Shown here: positions 1 through 9,930 of the stretch, piece by piece
Layout of the letters: each line of letters starts with the position of its first letter
Numbering within the stretch: the stretch's first letter is position 1
Origin: Paraescarpia echinospica
Lineage: Eukaryota; Annelida; Polychaeta; Sabellida; Siboglinidae
Direction: 5' to 3'
DNA length: 64,000 nucleotides
NCBI GenBank assembly: GCA_020002185.1
Contig: CM034531.1
Location: 88,748,288-88,812,287, forward strand
Program-made: the position numbers and the translations under genes
The notes under the pieces: generated by a model
What the model was told of the DNA's origin: nothing
The model's database searches: none
Seen by the model: the letters and a program-made list of their open reading frames with translations, nothing else

Positions 1-109
1 GACATCTTGCCCATGACGCAGTAAACTGACCAATAAGAGCCAAGCTGTGACATCAGTAATGATGCGCCATGTTCCACTTCCGGAATACTGCCTTGGAAGC
101 ATAAAAGTT

Positions 110-270
110 GTGAAATAAAAATATCCACCACCATCTATAGCCAGGTACACATTCATATAGCTGCGTGAAATGGAGCAAAATAGTAATATCTAGAGTGAAC
201 GAACTTTCCCAAGGTTCGACACGGCAACACTGGATTGTTGAAAGTCCAATCCTCTAGCCACAGCGCTCCA
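110..270 (-). repeat. tRNA-derived SINE copy 1 (decayed)
   Basis: On the minus strand a tRNA-like head begins GGAGCGCTGTGGCTAGAGG and has a B-box-like GTCGAACCTTGGG. A conserved body follows with the words TATGAATGTGTACCTGGC and TATAGATGGTGG. A second copy with the same head, body and order lies at 32215-32388 on the minus strand, which is why this is called a dispersed family. The rest of 1-1071 shows no exon. If the neighbouring DOCK exon is real, this stretch is its first intron. Confidence 0.6.
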
Positions 271-1071
271 CAAAAACAATAGGCAGATTAGCAGCTTGTT
301 GTTTTAACCCTCAGAGTGTCTCGGGCCTAAATTTGACCCAACCGTACCTGCCTCTGTTGTAACAATTTTAATTTCCTTCACACGCAACTGACTCACGAAC
401 ATTTGGTGGCTATGGATAGCTGACAGATTTTTCGAGGTTGTATATAGATATATTTATTCATGAGCAGATTCAATGACAGCTACTAACAATCTAGCTTACA
501 AAACACGTGACGCGGTTGACGCCCACATTTTGGTGATTTTACTACATCTTGCGTACTGAATTTACGCATCCATTCATAAAGTCTAGACCCCACGGCCACA
601 CATGGTATCGATGAAAAGCTCTGTCATTGGCTGATCTGCCATAAATGACATAACTTCATTAGTGGGCTGACTCTAATTTTTATTTCGAACTTCGTTCTAT
701 TTATTTTTTATCGGAGGGCCGAATTCACGATGGCCGGTGGGTCCACTCCAGGGACTCCATGTCCCGAAACACCCACAAATCACTTCACCACTTATCCAAT
801 CACCAATGTCTTCTTGTAAAAACAATTGTTCCGGGTGATGATCCAAGACCAAACCCCCGCGCTATCCATCAGTTTTGACACAGTAACGTGGTAAGAGCCC
901 GTATTATTACTACTAGACAACTGACACAAGTCCCGACTAGAATTATAATTATTCAACTAGGGGCAGGACTAGGCCTACTCGTTGACATTAGATTTCGACG
1001 TTAGTTAAACTAGTATTACTATTAGTACTGCAGTGTAGACGTAGTAAGTAGATCGAAAATGAAAGGCTTAC

Positions 1072-1173
1072 CGAACTCGTCACTTCTCTCACTGCGACCG
1101 ATACCGTTTCTCGAACCTTCGCAGCCGAGCCGGGTGCAATCAGATTTCGTGCAAACTTTCTTTCCTGTGCCAT
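1072..1173 (-). CDS. Probable first coding exon of a DOCK-D (DOCK9/10/11-like) gene
   Basis: The 34-codon exon starts at an ATG and ends at a good donor (TCG|GTAAGC) in phase 0. It encodes the pattern ERKFARNLIAPGSAAKVRET, which closely follows the conserved extreme N-terminus of vertebrate zizimins (R-K/R-F-T-R-x-L-x-x-P-G-x-A-A-E-L-R). In those proteins this segment precedes the PH-domain region. No exon 2 (the conserved LEPLDYE-type segment) is visible to the left, so the next exon should lie outside the window. Other DOCK-D exons lie on the plus strand at 47-62 kb and 16.9-30.4 kb, so either contig A is inverted relative to them or this belongs to a paralogue. The short length limits certainty. 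Confidence 0.6.
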
Positions 1174-1522
1174 AACTGTGTCGTTTTGTACGCGAAAACG
1201 AACTGCCGTTTTTACATTAAATAATTTAAACCGGAATTAAACAACGCCATTTTGAGTCATAACGTGCGTGACCTAAGACCCGGAAATAAAACGTGACTGC
1301 CGTCGCGGACATTCATAAAGTTGACTGCTAACCAAGTCCACCGTGCGGCGCCACTGTTGTGGTAGAAAATAAAAACTACTTTCATGATTGTCATTGATAA
1401 ATGCCCATGTAATTTAATTGTTCCCCGTAGTAGGAACATAAACGGTGGATTGGTGGCAATTGTAATGTAGATACACTTGAAATATTTGTTTATGTGTCTA
1501 TACAATGATCACATAATGGTAA
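1174..1522. other. No gene seen; presumed 5' flank of the DOCK-like exon
   Basis: About 350 bases upstream of the minus-strand start codon at 1173 carry no recognisable coding sequence. They would hold the 5' UTR and promoter of that exon if it is the true first exon. I see no TATA box that I would defend. Confidence 0.3.
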
Positions 1523-1736
1523 CAACTCTAGCCATATGGAAGTATTGTTCATGGCTCCAAGATTTGAATGGACAGCAAGAATTAACACTAACTTTGCCTT
1601 TGGAGCGTTTAGTGGAAACTTGCAACGTTTCGATCCACCACCTGTGGATCTCGATCGAAAAGTTGCAAGTTTCCACTAAACGCTCCAAAGTAAGTGTTAA
1701 TGTAAGTGTTAATTCTTGCTGTCCAACTCTAGCCAT
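1523..1736. mobile_element. Palindromic insertion flanked by 13-bp direct repeats (Penelope-end-like)
   Basis: Two arms of about 70-80 bp (about 1570-1640 and 1644-1724) are near-perfect inverted repeats. Both include the heptad GGAGCGTTTAGTGGAAAC and the word GAAACTTGCAACGTTTCG. A 13-bp direct repeat CAACTCTAGCCAT occurs at 1523-1535 and 1724-1736 and resembles a target-site duplication. The core word is shared with the end of the Penelope-like element at 48.8 kb. Near the centre is a 7-bp stem (GATCCAC/GTGGATC) followed by GAAAC, as in stem II and the GAAA box of hammerhead ribozymes; the CUGANGA box is not intact. Confidence 0.6.
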
Positions 1737-1739
1737 GTT

Positions 1740-2385
1740 AACTACAAATTACTGGGCACTATAAACCGCATTCAAGGGAAAATTGTTGCCCGCATAATTG
1801 CGATAGACTACTGGTAAACTGCTGGATGGTCAATTGATAAGACTGGGGTTTGAGTTTGTCTGCTGCCATTTCAAAACGTGGGCACTTTTGTTAAATTCGT
1901 TTGAACCCAGCCATGAACAAGTCCCTCCAAAACTGAACCCCATCTCAATCCACACACCCCATTTCCCAATAAACTAACTATACATGGATACAGTTGGACA
2001 AACTCAAACACGTACCATATCAATGTTCATATTTTTATCGACAGGTGCTAAAGGTTCTATAAATAAAAACATTAATATTATAATAATAGTAAAGATGAAT
2101 GAGTAGTGACGTTGAAGCTCATACAAATGAAAAAAATGTAATCAGCATGTAATTTTAAATAGCATTTTATCGATTATTATACAATACAATTCAAACAATA
2201 AAATTAATGATGTTCAACTGGAATAAAATATACGATTAAGCAATGCAGTTTAACGTTTTAAAGATAACTGTTTAACAGCACCTTGATTAAATAAATATCT
2301 GCACAGCAAGAGGCATTTCCTGTCAAGTTTTTAGGCTGTATGCGCTAAATTGCTTGACGTGTGTCCCTCACTTAATTGATGTGTT
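1740..2385. other. No gene seen; 3' flank of the BTB-zinc-finger gene
   Basis: AT-rich sequence without a recognisable exon. It would include the 3' UTR of the minus-strand BTB zinc-finger gene. Confidence 0.3.
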
Positions 2386-3942
2386 CTATCGCTTCAAGTG
2401 TGTCTTTGCATGTGTGTAGAGATGCGAGGTTGTTGTAAATGTCTTCCCACACACCTTACACGCAAACGGTTTCTCTCCAGTGTGTCGTCTCTTATGTGAG
2501 AGCAAGGATGAGCTCTCGCGAAATGATTTCCCACAAACACCACACTTCAATGGTCTTTCTCCAGTGTGCACACGCTGGTGTACCTTCAACACCCCGCTGT
2601 CACGGAACGACTTTCCGCACACTGAGCACTGATGCGTCTTTAGTGCACCGTGCACCACCAGGTGTCTCTGTAGGTATGCCCGGCAACTGAAGGAACGACT
2701 GCAACTTGAACATTTGTGGGTCTTCTCGGGGTAGTGTGTAAGATTGTGCATGTTCAGAGAGCTGACACTGACGAACGTTTTGCCGCAGAATGAGCATACG
2801 TAAGGTTTCTCTCCCGTGTGGATACGCATGTGTTGTCTGAGGACACTACTCTGACTGAAACGCTTGCTACAAATTGAACAGATATGAGGGTTGTGGTCAC
2901 TGTGCAGGATATTGTGACGTTTCAGCAGATACAGAGATCCATATGACTTATCGCACTGGCCACATTCATATCGCTTGTTCTCATCACTGGCAGCAGTCAG
3001 CGTTTTTCTAATGGCTGTTGTTTTCTCTCTATGGTGTTTCTCATGTTTGAGGAAAGCTGTTTTATAACTATAAACTTTCGGACATTTATGACATAAGAAC
3101 TGTCGTTTAAACGTTATGGTATGGCATTTCTGCCTAGAAGTGCGGTGGAGGATGATTGAGTCGGACTCACATGTTTTCGTTTGCTTCCCATCTGCCTTAC
3201 AATGCACCTTCTTTGGTGAAGTGTTCTCCAATTTAACATCATCTGACAGAGGAGACTGACGGATGGCAGGAAGAATATTATTTGATTCTGGTTTCATTTC
3301 CTCATCACAACTTTCACTCATGTCATCATTGTTATTATCATTATTGTAGTCGACAGTGTCATCATCTTCATCATCATCATTCCCACCATCATCTCCATCA
3401 CCATTTCTATCATCACCCCCACCATCACTTCCATCATCAATCAATTGATCACATTCCATATCGGTTGTCTGTAATGATTGTATCTCCTCTTCTTCAGCTG
3501 CACACAATCCACTCCCAGTATTGTCGTCTGCGCTACAGTTATTATGAACGTTGTCAACCAGTTGCTTATTGGGTGTCAGAAATGACTTAATCTTCAACTG
3601 TTCAGCTGCACATAACAAGTCAGATGTCACCGGCGTATCCAACATGCCACTGTAGATGAATTGAACGAGTTTCTGCCAGACTCCACCAGAGATTCCATCC
3701 AGTCTAACCTCATACTGAAACGACGAGGGCTTGCGAATGAGAGAAGACTTCAGTATGGCACTGCTTGCTGCCAGGATACAGGCGTGTGCCGGGAATGTTT
3801 GGCCGTCGCTCGCCCGAACCATCACATCACACATGACGTCTGCCTCTCGCATTGTCTCCAAGTGGCTACTGAGACACTTGAGCCACTCACTGTTGTCCAA
3901 GGGATTCTGGAATGACACCTCTGCAATCTCAGCTGCCTTCAT
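2386..3942 (-). CDS. BTB/POZ and eight-finger C2H2 zinc-finger protein
   Basis: A single uninterrupted ORF of 518 codons from ATG at 3942 (an upstream in-frame GTG at 3966 is not needed). Residues about 18-125 form a BTB/POZ domain: SLQ-type helix, then the DVMCDVMVRASDGQTFPAH strand-helix core and an AAEQLKIKSFL end. BTB domains dimerise and recruit co-repressors or CUL3. A long Asp/Asn-rich acidic linker follows (about 160-215). Eight C2H2 fingers then run to the C-terminus, most with CxxC-12-HxxxH spacing and TGEKP-type linkers between several, so sequence-specific DNA binding in the nucleus is expected. A TTGCAG acceptor just upstream (about 3972) suggests a spliced 5' UTR. The family is large and lineage-expanded, so I give no orthologue name. 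Confidence 0.9.
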   Translation of the reverse strand: MKAAEIAEVSFQNPLDNSEWLKCLSSHLETMREADVMCDVMVRASDGQTFPAHACILAASSAILKSSLIRKPSSFQYEVRLDGISGGVWQKLVQFIYSGMLDTPVTSDLLCAAEQLKIKSFLTPNKQLVDNVHNNCSADDNTGSGLCAAEEEEIQSLQTTDMECDQLIDDGSDGGGDDRNGDGDDGGNDDDEDDDTVDYNNDNNNDDMSESCDEEMKPESNNILPAIRQSPLSDDVKLENTSPKKVHCKADGKQTKTCESDSIILHRTSRQKCHTITFKRQFLCHKCPKVYSYKTAFLKHEKHHREKTTAIRKTLTAASDENKRYECGQCDKSYGSLYLLKRHNILHSDHNPHICSICSKRFSQSSVLRQHMRIHTGEKPYVCSFCGKTFVSVSSLNMHNLTHYPEKTHKCSSCSRSFSCRAYLQRHLVVHGALKTHQCSVCGKSFRDSGVLKVHQRVHTGERPLKCGVCGKSFRESSSLLSHKRRHTGEKPFACKVCGKTFTTTSHLYTHAKTHLKR

Positions 3943-3979
3943 TCTACACGTCCGGGCCGCCTTCACCTACACTGCAACA

Positions 3980-4095
3980 TGACATATATATATATATCAA
4001 TGTGACATACCACTTACTCAACATGACATACCACCCTCACTCAATGTGACATACCACACTCATTCAATACAACATAAGACCCTCACTGAATGTAA
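3980..4095. repeat. Short (TA)n and degenerate ~25-bp tandem repeat
   Basis: A TA run is followed by about four diverged units around the word TGACATACCAC with CTCACTCAA(T/C) spacers. It lies directly upstream of the BTB-zinc-finger gene. Confidence 0.6.
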
Positions 4096-5465
4096 TCTAA
4101 TGAGGTTGCGATATCATATTAGAGGGTGGCATGCGGAATATTCAGCAGAATGTGCAGTCCTCAATATTCAATTTTCAGTTGACGCAAATCACACCTACTT
4201 CCAGCACAACCCACTGTTCGGTCAATAAAAGCAGGAAAAACCGTTTTCATAAGGTCCTAATAATATAGGCCTGTTAAATAAAAGATTACCAAAAGATATT
4301 ATAATTTTATAATAAATTAATAGCCATGGCAATAAATAGGGAGGGTAACACAAACCTGCCCTGGTTTTGGCCCTGGTTCAGTGGTTATAATTCAGCCAAT
4401 TCTATACGACTGTTGTTATTAAATGCATAACAACACTCATAATCTTACATATACTGTTGTACACATGTATGAAATAATCTGTAAATGACAATGACATGCA
4501 AAGTGTTGACAGCCGCATATTCAAATGCATCGACCGTATCAGAGTATATGGCGATAATGGGGATGACTGGAGTCTATGAATACAGCTGGGGTTAGACCAC
4601 AATTGATTTTTCAATGGATAGCCTTTCCTGGCTCCGCATAAAAACGTAAGCGTAGGATTTTCTCTAAATGTTCACCTCACCCAAAACAGTAATTAAATTC
4701 ACTTCATTGCAGATTCCCGTTATATAACATGGTTATATAGCCCACAACTGGTGTAGCTAGGGCCGCGTTCAGAGTTCGCTTACGCGTCTCCAAAATCGTT
4801 GGTTAATTTGGAGGGGTATATTAGGACTCGATACATAGCCATAGCATCAACCTTTCGACTCGAGGCAGTACCCACGTGGACATTAAATTAACATATAGAG
4901 TAGTGGACGCTGCCGTTGTTTAGAGTAGTGAACCAGTCTATGCTAGGGTTATATCTGTACGTGCGCACGTGTAGCTAGATAGCTGCGTAATAAACATATA
5001 TTATGATCATGACGTATAGTTTGTATATTATTCAGTTATATGCAAGCAATAGCACTCGACAGCATTGAGGCAGTAACGCGTCATATCATGACGTCATTCT
5101 ATATTTAGCACAAGCGCCGCCACGCCGAATGAACGGGCAACAAGATGGGTGCGTTGTACAACAGTAAACATGGCAGCATCCGCGCCTTTCTAAAAAAATT
5201 AACTGTTATAAAGTGATGTACTTGGGGCAAAACTATGTTATGTACAGGTACAGAAAAACTCCAATGCACAGTTGAAACGTTGGCTACAATGTCGCGGCCT
5301 GGCTGTGAGCGGCGTTCGGTCCAATTTAAGCTAACAGAAAGGTGACCGTCTATTTATGACTATCTATGACTGATTATTTTATTATTACCGGGGCTTCCCA
5401 ATGTCGCTGTGCAGTCCGTAATATAAAAAATCATTTTAACAAAATAACCTGGACAATTTTTTTCA
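4096..5465. other. No gene recognised
   Basis: About 1.4 kb without a supportable exon or repeat. Short ORFs here have no recognisable domain. Confidence 0.4.
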
Positions 5466-6000
5466 TAAGATATCCATAATTACTGCTTCTATATGTAAAA
5501 GGGTCATGTCTCTACAGTCCGATATAGCAGTGGGCAACTTTCTTGGGGATAATTTGTGGCACCATAAGGACATATCACATCTGATAGCCATAAGATATGG
5601 TGTGAAAAATGAAACTGCAGCTAGACTGCAGTTTGAGCATGACATAGTGGCTAAACAGCCAGGTTTCAGGGTATCGAATCGGGACTATGGGTGCATCCTA
5701 AGTACCCATAAATGGCATGCAGCCCCGATGGCCTTGTCATGGACCCAATTATGAAGGATAGCCAGTATGGTTTGTTGGAGATTAAATGTCCATTGGTGTT
5801 GAAAGATACTGAGCCCAGCCAATTTTACACAGTTTTGTCACCCAAACAACAATCAAGTTTTTGCATGGAGAACGTAGGTCCTACATGACACAATCAGATT
5901 GAAAAGGAGCCATGCCTAATATATACTTCCAAATGCAAATGGGTGTGACCTGTCTGACAATGACTGACTTTGTTGTGTGGTCTCACAATGGTTACTTTGT
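5466..6000 (+). pseudogene. YqaJ-type nuclease remnant (DNA-transposon associated)
   Basis: Reading on plus with at least one frameshift (near 5720), the segment shows the order typical of YqaJ PD-(D/E)xK nucleases: an ITAS-like start, a conserved RYGVKNETAARLQFEH segment (Y/F-G-x-x-N/H-E-x-x-A), then SPDGLV with the catalytic Asp, then LLEIKCP with the E-x-K pair. It decays into stop codons after about 5880. Such exonuclease ORFs accompany a transposase in ISL2EU-type animal DNA transposons, and a matching transposase remnant faces it 0.8 kb away. The frameshift and stops make it non-coding today. Confidence 0.65.
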
Positions 6001-6763
6001 GGAGATGATAATGTTAGATCAAGCCATGGGCTGAGATCAGAAACGAAATGATTACCTTCCACCATACCAAACGGTGTCCATCATTTTTTGAGATGAGAAT
6101 ACCGAGAGGTTTACCACCACTGACCCTACAGTGAATCACCTACTGCTGTCAAGTGTATATGTCAAAGTACACCAGTCCTGGCACTGGACATGCTTGTTAT
6201 ATAAACTTTTCTTTTTAACCAAAGTGGTATTTCTATTCACTGTGTGAAATATTACTCCCTCCAAAAGTCAGTCAATGTCAGATACTACCATGTATGTGTA
6301 ATATTGGTACCCCAACTTAAAAGCAACATTGTCTCTTCTGGCTTGTTAAATTTCGCAGGAAGTATTCCTTCTACTATATTGTATTAAAATTTCAGGAATA
6401 GACAGCCTCCGCTTACTCACAGTATGTGTACTTCTGTGTGTGCAGTGTATTTCTAATCATAAACATACATTAACTCTTCACGAGGTGTTGCTAAACATAC
6501 TTTTAAATATCCATCATCACACTTAGTGTCAGCTATACATTATAAAATTACCCGGATTGTGTTGTTTAAAAAAATATTTGGAATTGAGGAAAATGTCACT
6601 TGTTTCTCATTTATTTTACACATAATACAACGTTTAGACCATTTGTGACATTATGGGAGCTTGTGACAATGGGATCACATGTTTGAAAATAAAAATCGAT
6701 ATGTTTTCATTCTTTCTACTGTCCTTTCAACATGTATGCGCAGTTTGGCAGTGCATTTAGTGT
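6001..6763. other. No gene recognised; interior of a decayed DNA transposon
   Basis: AT-rich sequence between the YqaJ remnant (plus) and the DDE transposase remnant (minus), without a supportable ORF. The convergent layout suggests it is the spacer of one element. Confidence 0.35.
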
Positions 6764-7274
6764 TCATCTCTTCTTGGGGGTAAACCTGTTTCGGGAGCCA
6801 AGAAATTGTGGAATATTAAGGTCTACCTCTTTCTGGTACAGGAAATCCCTAATTGTAAAACCTCTGTCAGCTAATATCAAATCTCCTTCACCAAGCATTG
6901 ACAACACTGTCGATTGTTTAACAATTTCCATATCTGACATTGACCTCTCAAACACATGAGAGACAAATGCTATTGACCCAATTGGTGCCATCCCAATTAC
7001 TGTCTTATACGTACAATGGCTCTTGTATGAGGAATACAGATTTCCTTGTTTCCCGAAGTCTGCTGGCTGTTGTACAAATGTTTCTGTGCAATCTATGATG
7101 GTCCTAATGTTGTGGTATTTCGCAAAGCACAAAATGGCGGAGACAGTGCTAGCACTGAGTCTAAATCTATACGCCAGATCTGCATGGGGAAGTGCCAACC
7201 GTAACCTAATGTAGGTCAGGAATAGCTCGTTTTGAGGCGACAACTTTCGTTTGCATCCACGTTTCTTCGGTGGT
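6764..7274 (-). pseudogene. DDE_Tnp_4 transposase fragment (ISL2EU/Harbinger-like)
   Basis: Beginning at the minus-strand 5' end, a basic KKRGCKRKLSP stretch leads into a helix-turn-helix (LFLTYIRLRLALPHADLAYR followed by STVSAIL), as in HTH_Tnp_4. The DDE core follows: IDCTE with the first Asp, YKSHCTYK, IGMAPIGSIAFVS, and GDLILADRGF with the second Asp. The ORF stops before the expected third acidic residue, so the catalytic triad is incomplete. The N-terminal part is cut at about 7275, where gypsy protease sequence of opposite orientation begins. The rest of the minus reading frame up to 7468 is antisense of that protease. Confidence 0.8.
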
Positions 7275-8605
7275 GATGGACACAATGTGTCAATGCTTGT
7301 AGATACTGGGGCGGCGGTGTCTATTGTACCGGAGGATGTGTACAAACATGTCTTGCGTAGCTTTCCACTAGAACAAACCGGTCTGAAGCTAAGGTCACGC
7401 ACCGGATAACTAATCCCATCGGCAGGAAAAGTGTGTGTGTGCCTGTCAGATATCGTGGTAACAAGCATTCATTGCAGGTGTTTGTGGCGAAAGGGTCACG
7501 ACCAGCATTGATGGGGCGGGATTGGTTAAAGCAGATACCAATTGATTGGGGAGCAATTTTCAGTGTCAATCCCCAGATCGCTACAGAGGTAGACCAGTTG
7601 TTGATTGATTACGGGAATTTGTTCAACGAGTCACGTGAGGGGATTAAGGGCTACACTGCAGCTCTTAAAGTGAAGCCAGATCAAAGGCCAGTTTTCTAGA
7701 AGGCGCGTCCGATGCCTTATTCCATGCGAGAAGTCGTGGAGAGTGAAATCGAGCGTCTTGAATCAACTGGCGTTCTCCATCGTGCTGAGTAGTGAATGGG
7801 CAAGCCCCACAGTCAATGTTCCAAACATGAAAAACGGCAAGATGTTGGTGCGGATTTGTGGCGATTTCAAGTTGTTGAACGCAGTAATCGAAGATGAAAA
7901 GTATCCGCTTCCTACAACGCAGGATTTGTTCACCAAATTGGCAAACAAGACGCCTAAGGTGTTTTCGGTTCTTGACTTGAGTGGGGTCTTCAATCAGATG
8001 GAATTATGCGAGGAGTCGATTCCTCTGCTAATAATCAACACCCACAAGAGGGACTGTACATATTGCGCAGGCTAGCATATGGCGTGAAGACATCACCGTT
8101 CATTTTTCAAGCGACTACGGACAAAATCTTGAGTGGCATTGAAAATGTGATCTGCTTCATAGATGATTATTATATTCTCGTTGTGGGTGAAGACGAGGCC
8201 GATCATAAAAAAAAACACTGAATCTGGTTCTAGCACGACTAGACCAAAACAGGGTGAAGTTGAACAAAGCTAAGTGCAGGTTCTGAAGTCGAAGTTGCAG
8301 TACTTGGGCCACATCGTCAGGTGAGGGCATTAAGCCTGTGCAGGACAAGGTTGAAGCTATCAGAAAGGCACCAAGGCCAACCAATTTTACGGAGTTGCAG
8401 AGTTTCCTTGGTCTAGTCCAATATTACGCGAAGTTCATGGCCAACTTTTCCTCGATGCTGCAACCTCTATTCAGATGTCTTCAGGAGGGGTCAAGTGGTC
8501 CTGGGATGAGGAATATGAGGCAGCATTCACTCAGTGCAAAAGAGTATTGTCCAGTTGCACCAGCCTCACTCACTACGACCAGAGAAAAGAGCTGATATTG
8601 GCTCG
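7275..8605 (+). pseudogene. Decayed Ty3/gypsy pol (protease and reverse transcriptase)
   Basis: An aspartic-protease core LVDTGAAVSIV is near 7290-7320. A typical protease-RT linker follows (GRDWLKQIPI; DLFNES-like), then RT fragments in changing frames: KVFSVLDLSGVFNQMEL, a LAYGVKTSPFIFQ stretch and the FIDDY catalytic box near 8155, then VKLNKAKCRF and a conserved LQSFLGLVQYYAKFM. Stops (for example TAG at about 7697) and several frameshifts break it. It ends at about 8605 where RNase H should begin, at the junction with a LINE-like fragment. No LTRs or gag are visible. It sits inside the transposase remnant, so it inserted later. Confidence 0.85.
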
Positions 8606-9060
8606 GTCCCTTTCCTCATGCATCACGTAGGTCTTTGCCGTTTCCCGTGAGCCCAGGATTCTCACAAACACCTTACCGTTCCGCAACCATGTCGCAGCGA
8701 TCTTGATCTCTTGCATTAAGTGTTCGTTAATGTATACGTTGCTTTGAGTGTGTAGGCATTGCGGAGCACCAGTGTTTTTGTTTTTCCGTTGACAAACCTC
8801 ACGATGACGTTTTGCTTGTTATGTTGGTGAGTTCCACTTGCATTTGTTCGTTTGGGTAACATGTGGCATGCCGAGATGTCTGATTTGGAAATGTTCAGGT
8901 GCAGTTTGGTGGAGAGGAACTGGACCTCGCCGTCTTCCAGACTGTCTTGTTCGCTGTCGTCGTCTCGTTGTCTTAAATTTTGCCAGATGGAGTTGGGACC
9001 TAACTGTACAGTCGGTGATTTATATCCACACCGGATATAACAATATTTTCCAGTCGTCAA
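8606..9060 (-). pseudogene. LINE ORF1-like (nucleic-acid-binding) fragment
   Basis: The minus strand encodes DISACHMLPKR, then NVIVRFVNGKTKTLVLRNA, a pattern seen in ORF1 proteins of LINE elements of the CR1/L1-like kind (DI...CHRLP...IIVRFVNRKTK). After a frameshift near 8716 it continues with AATWLRNGKVFVR, matching the usual end of that domain. The subfamily is not determined and no reverse transcriptase is attached. Confidence 0.5.
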
Positions 9061-9236
9061 TATTGTTCAAAGTGGTCGAGCCGCCACTCTAACATCTGGA
9101 TTTTTGTGTTATTTTCGGTGTTTTTCTTTCCAGTCGTCTTACTGCACTGAGGCATCAGCAATCTCATGCCGTAGCGGCAGCAACTCGTCAAGTTTGTCAC
9201 TAATGAACGACATGGCTTTTTTATTATATCATGTTA

Positions 9237-9640
9237 TCAGCCTGGGGTTGGTCTGTATTCGATTTTGCTCTGATGCGGAAACACCTCCGTACTTGGATGG
9301 AAATAACAAGATAAATCACGGTTAAAAAGTGCAACGAACAGTACTTGACAACTTCTCTGTGTGACGGGGCCAATTTGTACAACAAACAAGTCGGTTCCAA
9401 TCTTTTCGATCAAGTTCTTTATTTGTGGTCTTACTTCCGGATACAAAAAGAAACACCAACACTGCTCTGGAGGCTCATTAATTCATTCCAGGCCTGGCTC
9501 CCTCCAAAAATAAATGTCTCCTCCTTGTTGTGCGAAACTTGAACCAGCCTAGCCCACAGCTGCTGTACCAATGCTTGGTGAAAATACACGTGACCAGTGT
9601 CTCTGGAGTTTATCTCATACCGTTCAAGCTGGTTACTCAT
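9237..9640 (-). pseudogene. Unrecognised minus-strand coding remnant
   Basis: Two minus ORFs (9640-9431, starting ATG, and 9446-9237) overlap and read like one protein interrupted by a frameshift near 9440. Composition is protein-like, but I recognise no domain. It lies between a LINE fragment and the 3' side of a gypsy element, so transposon origin is likely. It could be noise. Confidence 0.25.
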
Positions 9641-9930
9641 AGTAATTAATTACCTAAATATAATTATAATCAACACCTTAGCAATTAAATCATGAAAATG
9701 TAGTTTCACAAAATAAAGAATGTAACAATATCCGTCATCTACTTAGCATATGGTGCTGCCATATTGTGGCTGGTAGCGACATTAGAATGAAAATTAAGAT
9801 GTATTCCATCTCTTAATTAGCATGTTACAGCATAACTATGAACATGTGTAGGTGTCCAAACTGCTACCTTACAATCTTCCGAGCTAAATGTCTGCCGTCT
9901 CGGTAGACACTAATTCTACTCATCGTTTCT
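9641..9930. other. No gene; possible degraded 3' LTR zone
   Basis: This stretch follows the stop of the minus-strand gypsy polyprotein, where a 3' LTR would be expected. I cannot find its partner because the 5' end of the element lies in the gap, so no LTR is claimed. Confidence 0.25.

Noticed and set aside
3282..3590. Plus ORF extremely rich in His.
   Set aside because: It is the antisense of the acidic Asp/Asn-rich linker of the BTB-zinc-finger protein on minus.
7275..7468. N-terminal extension of the DDE transposase frame.
   Set aside because: It is the antisense of the gypsy protease on plus; the transposase homology starts only below about 7275.
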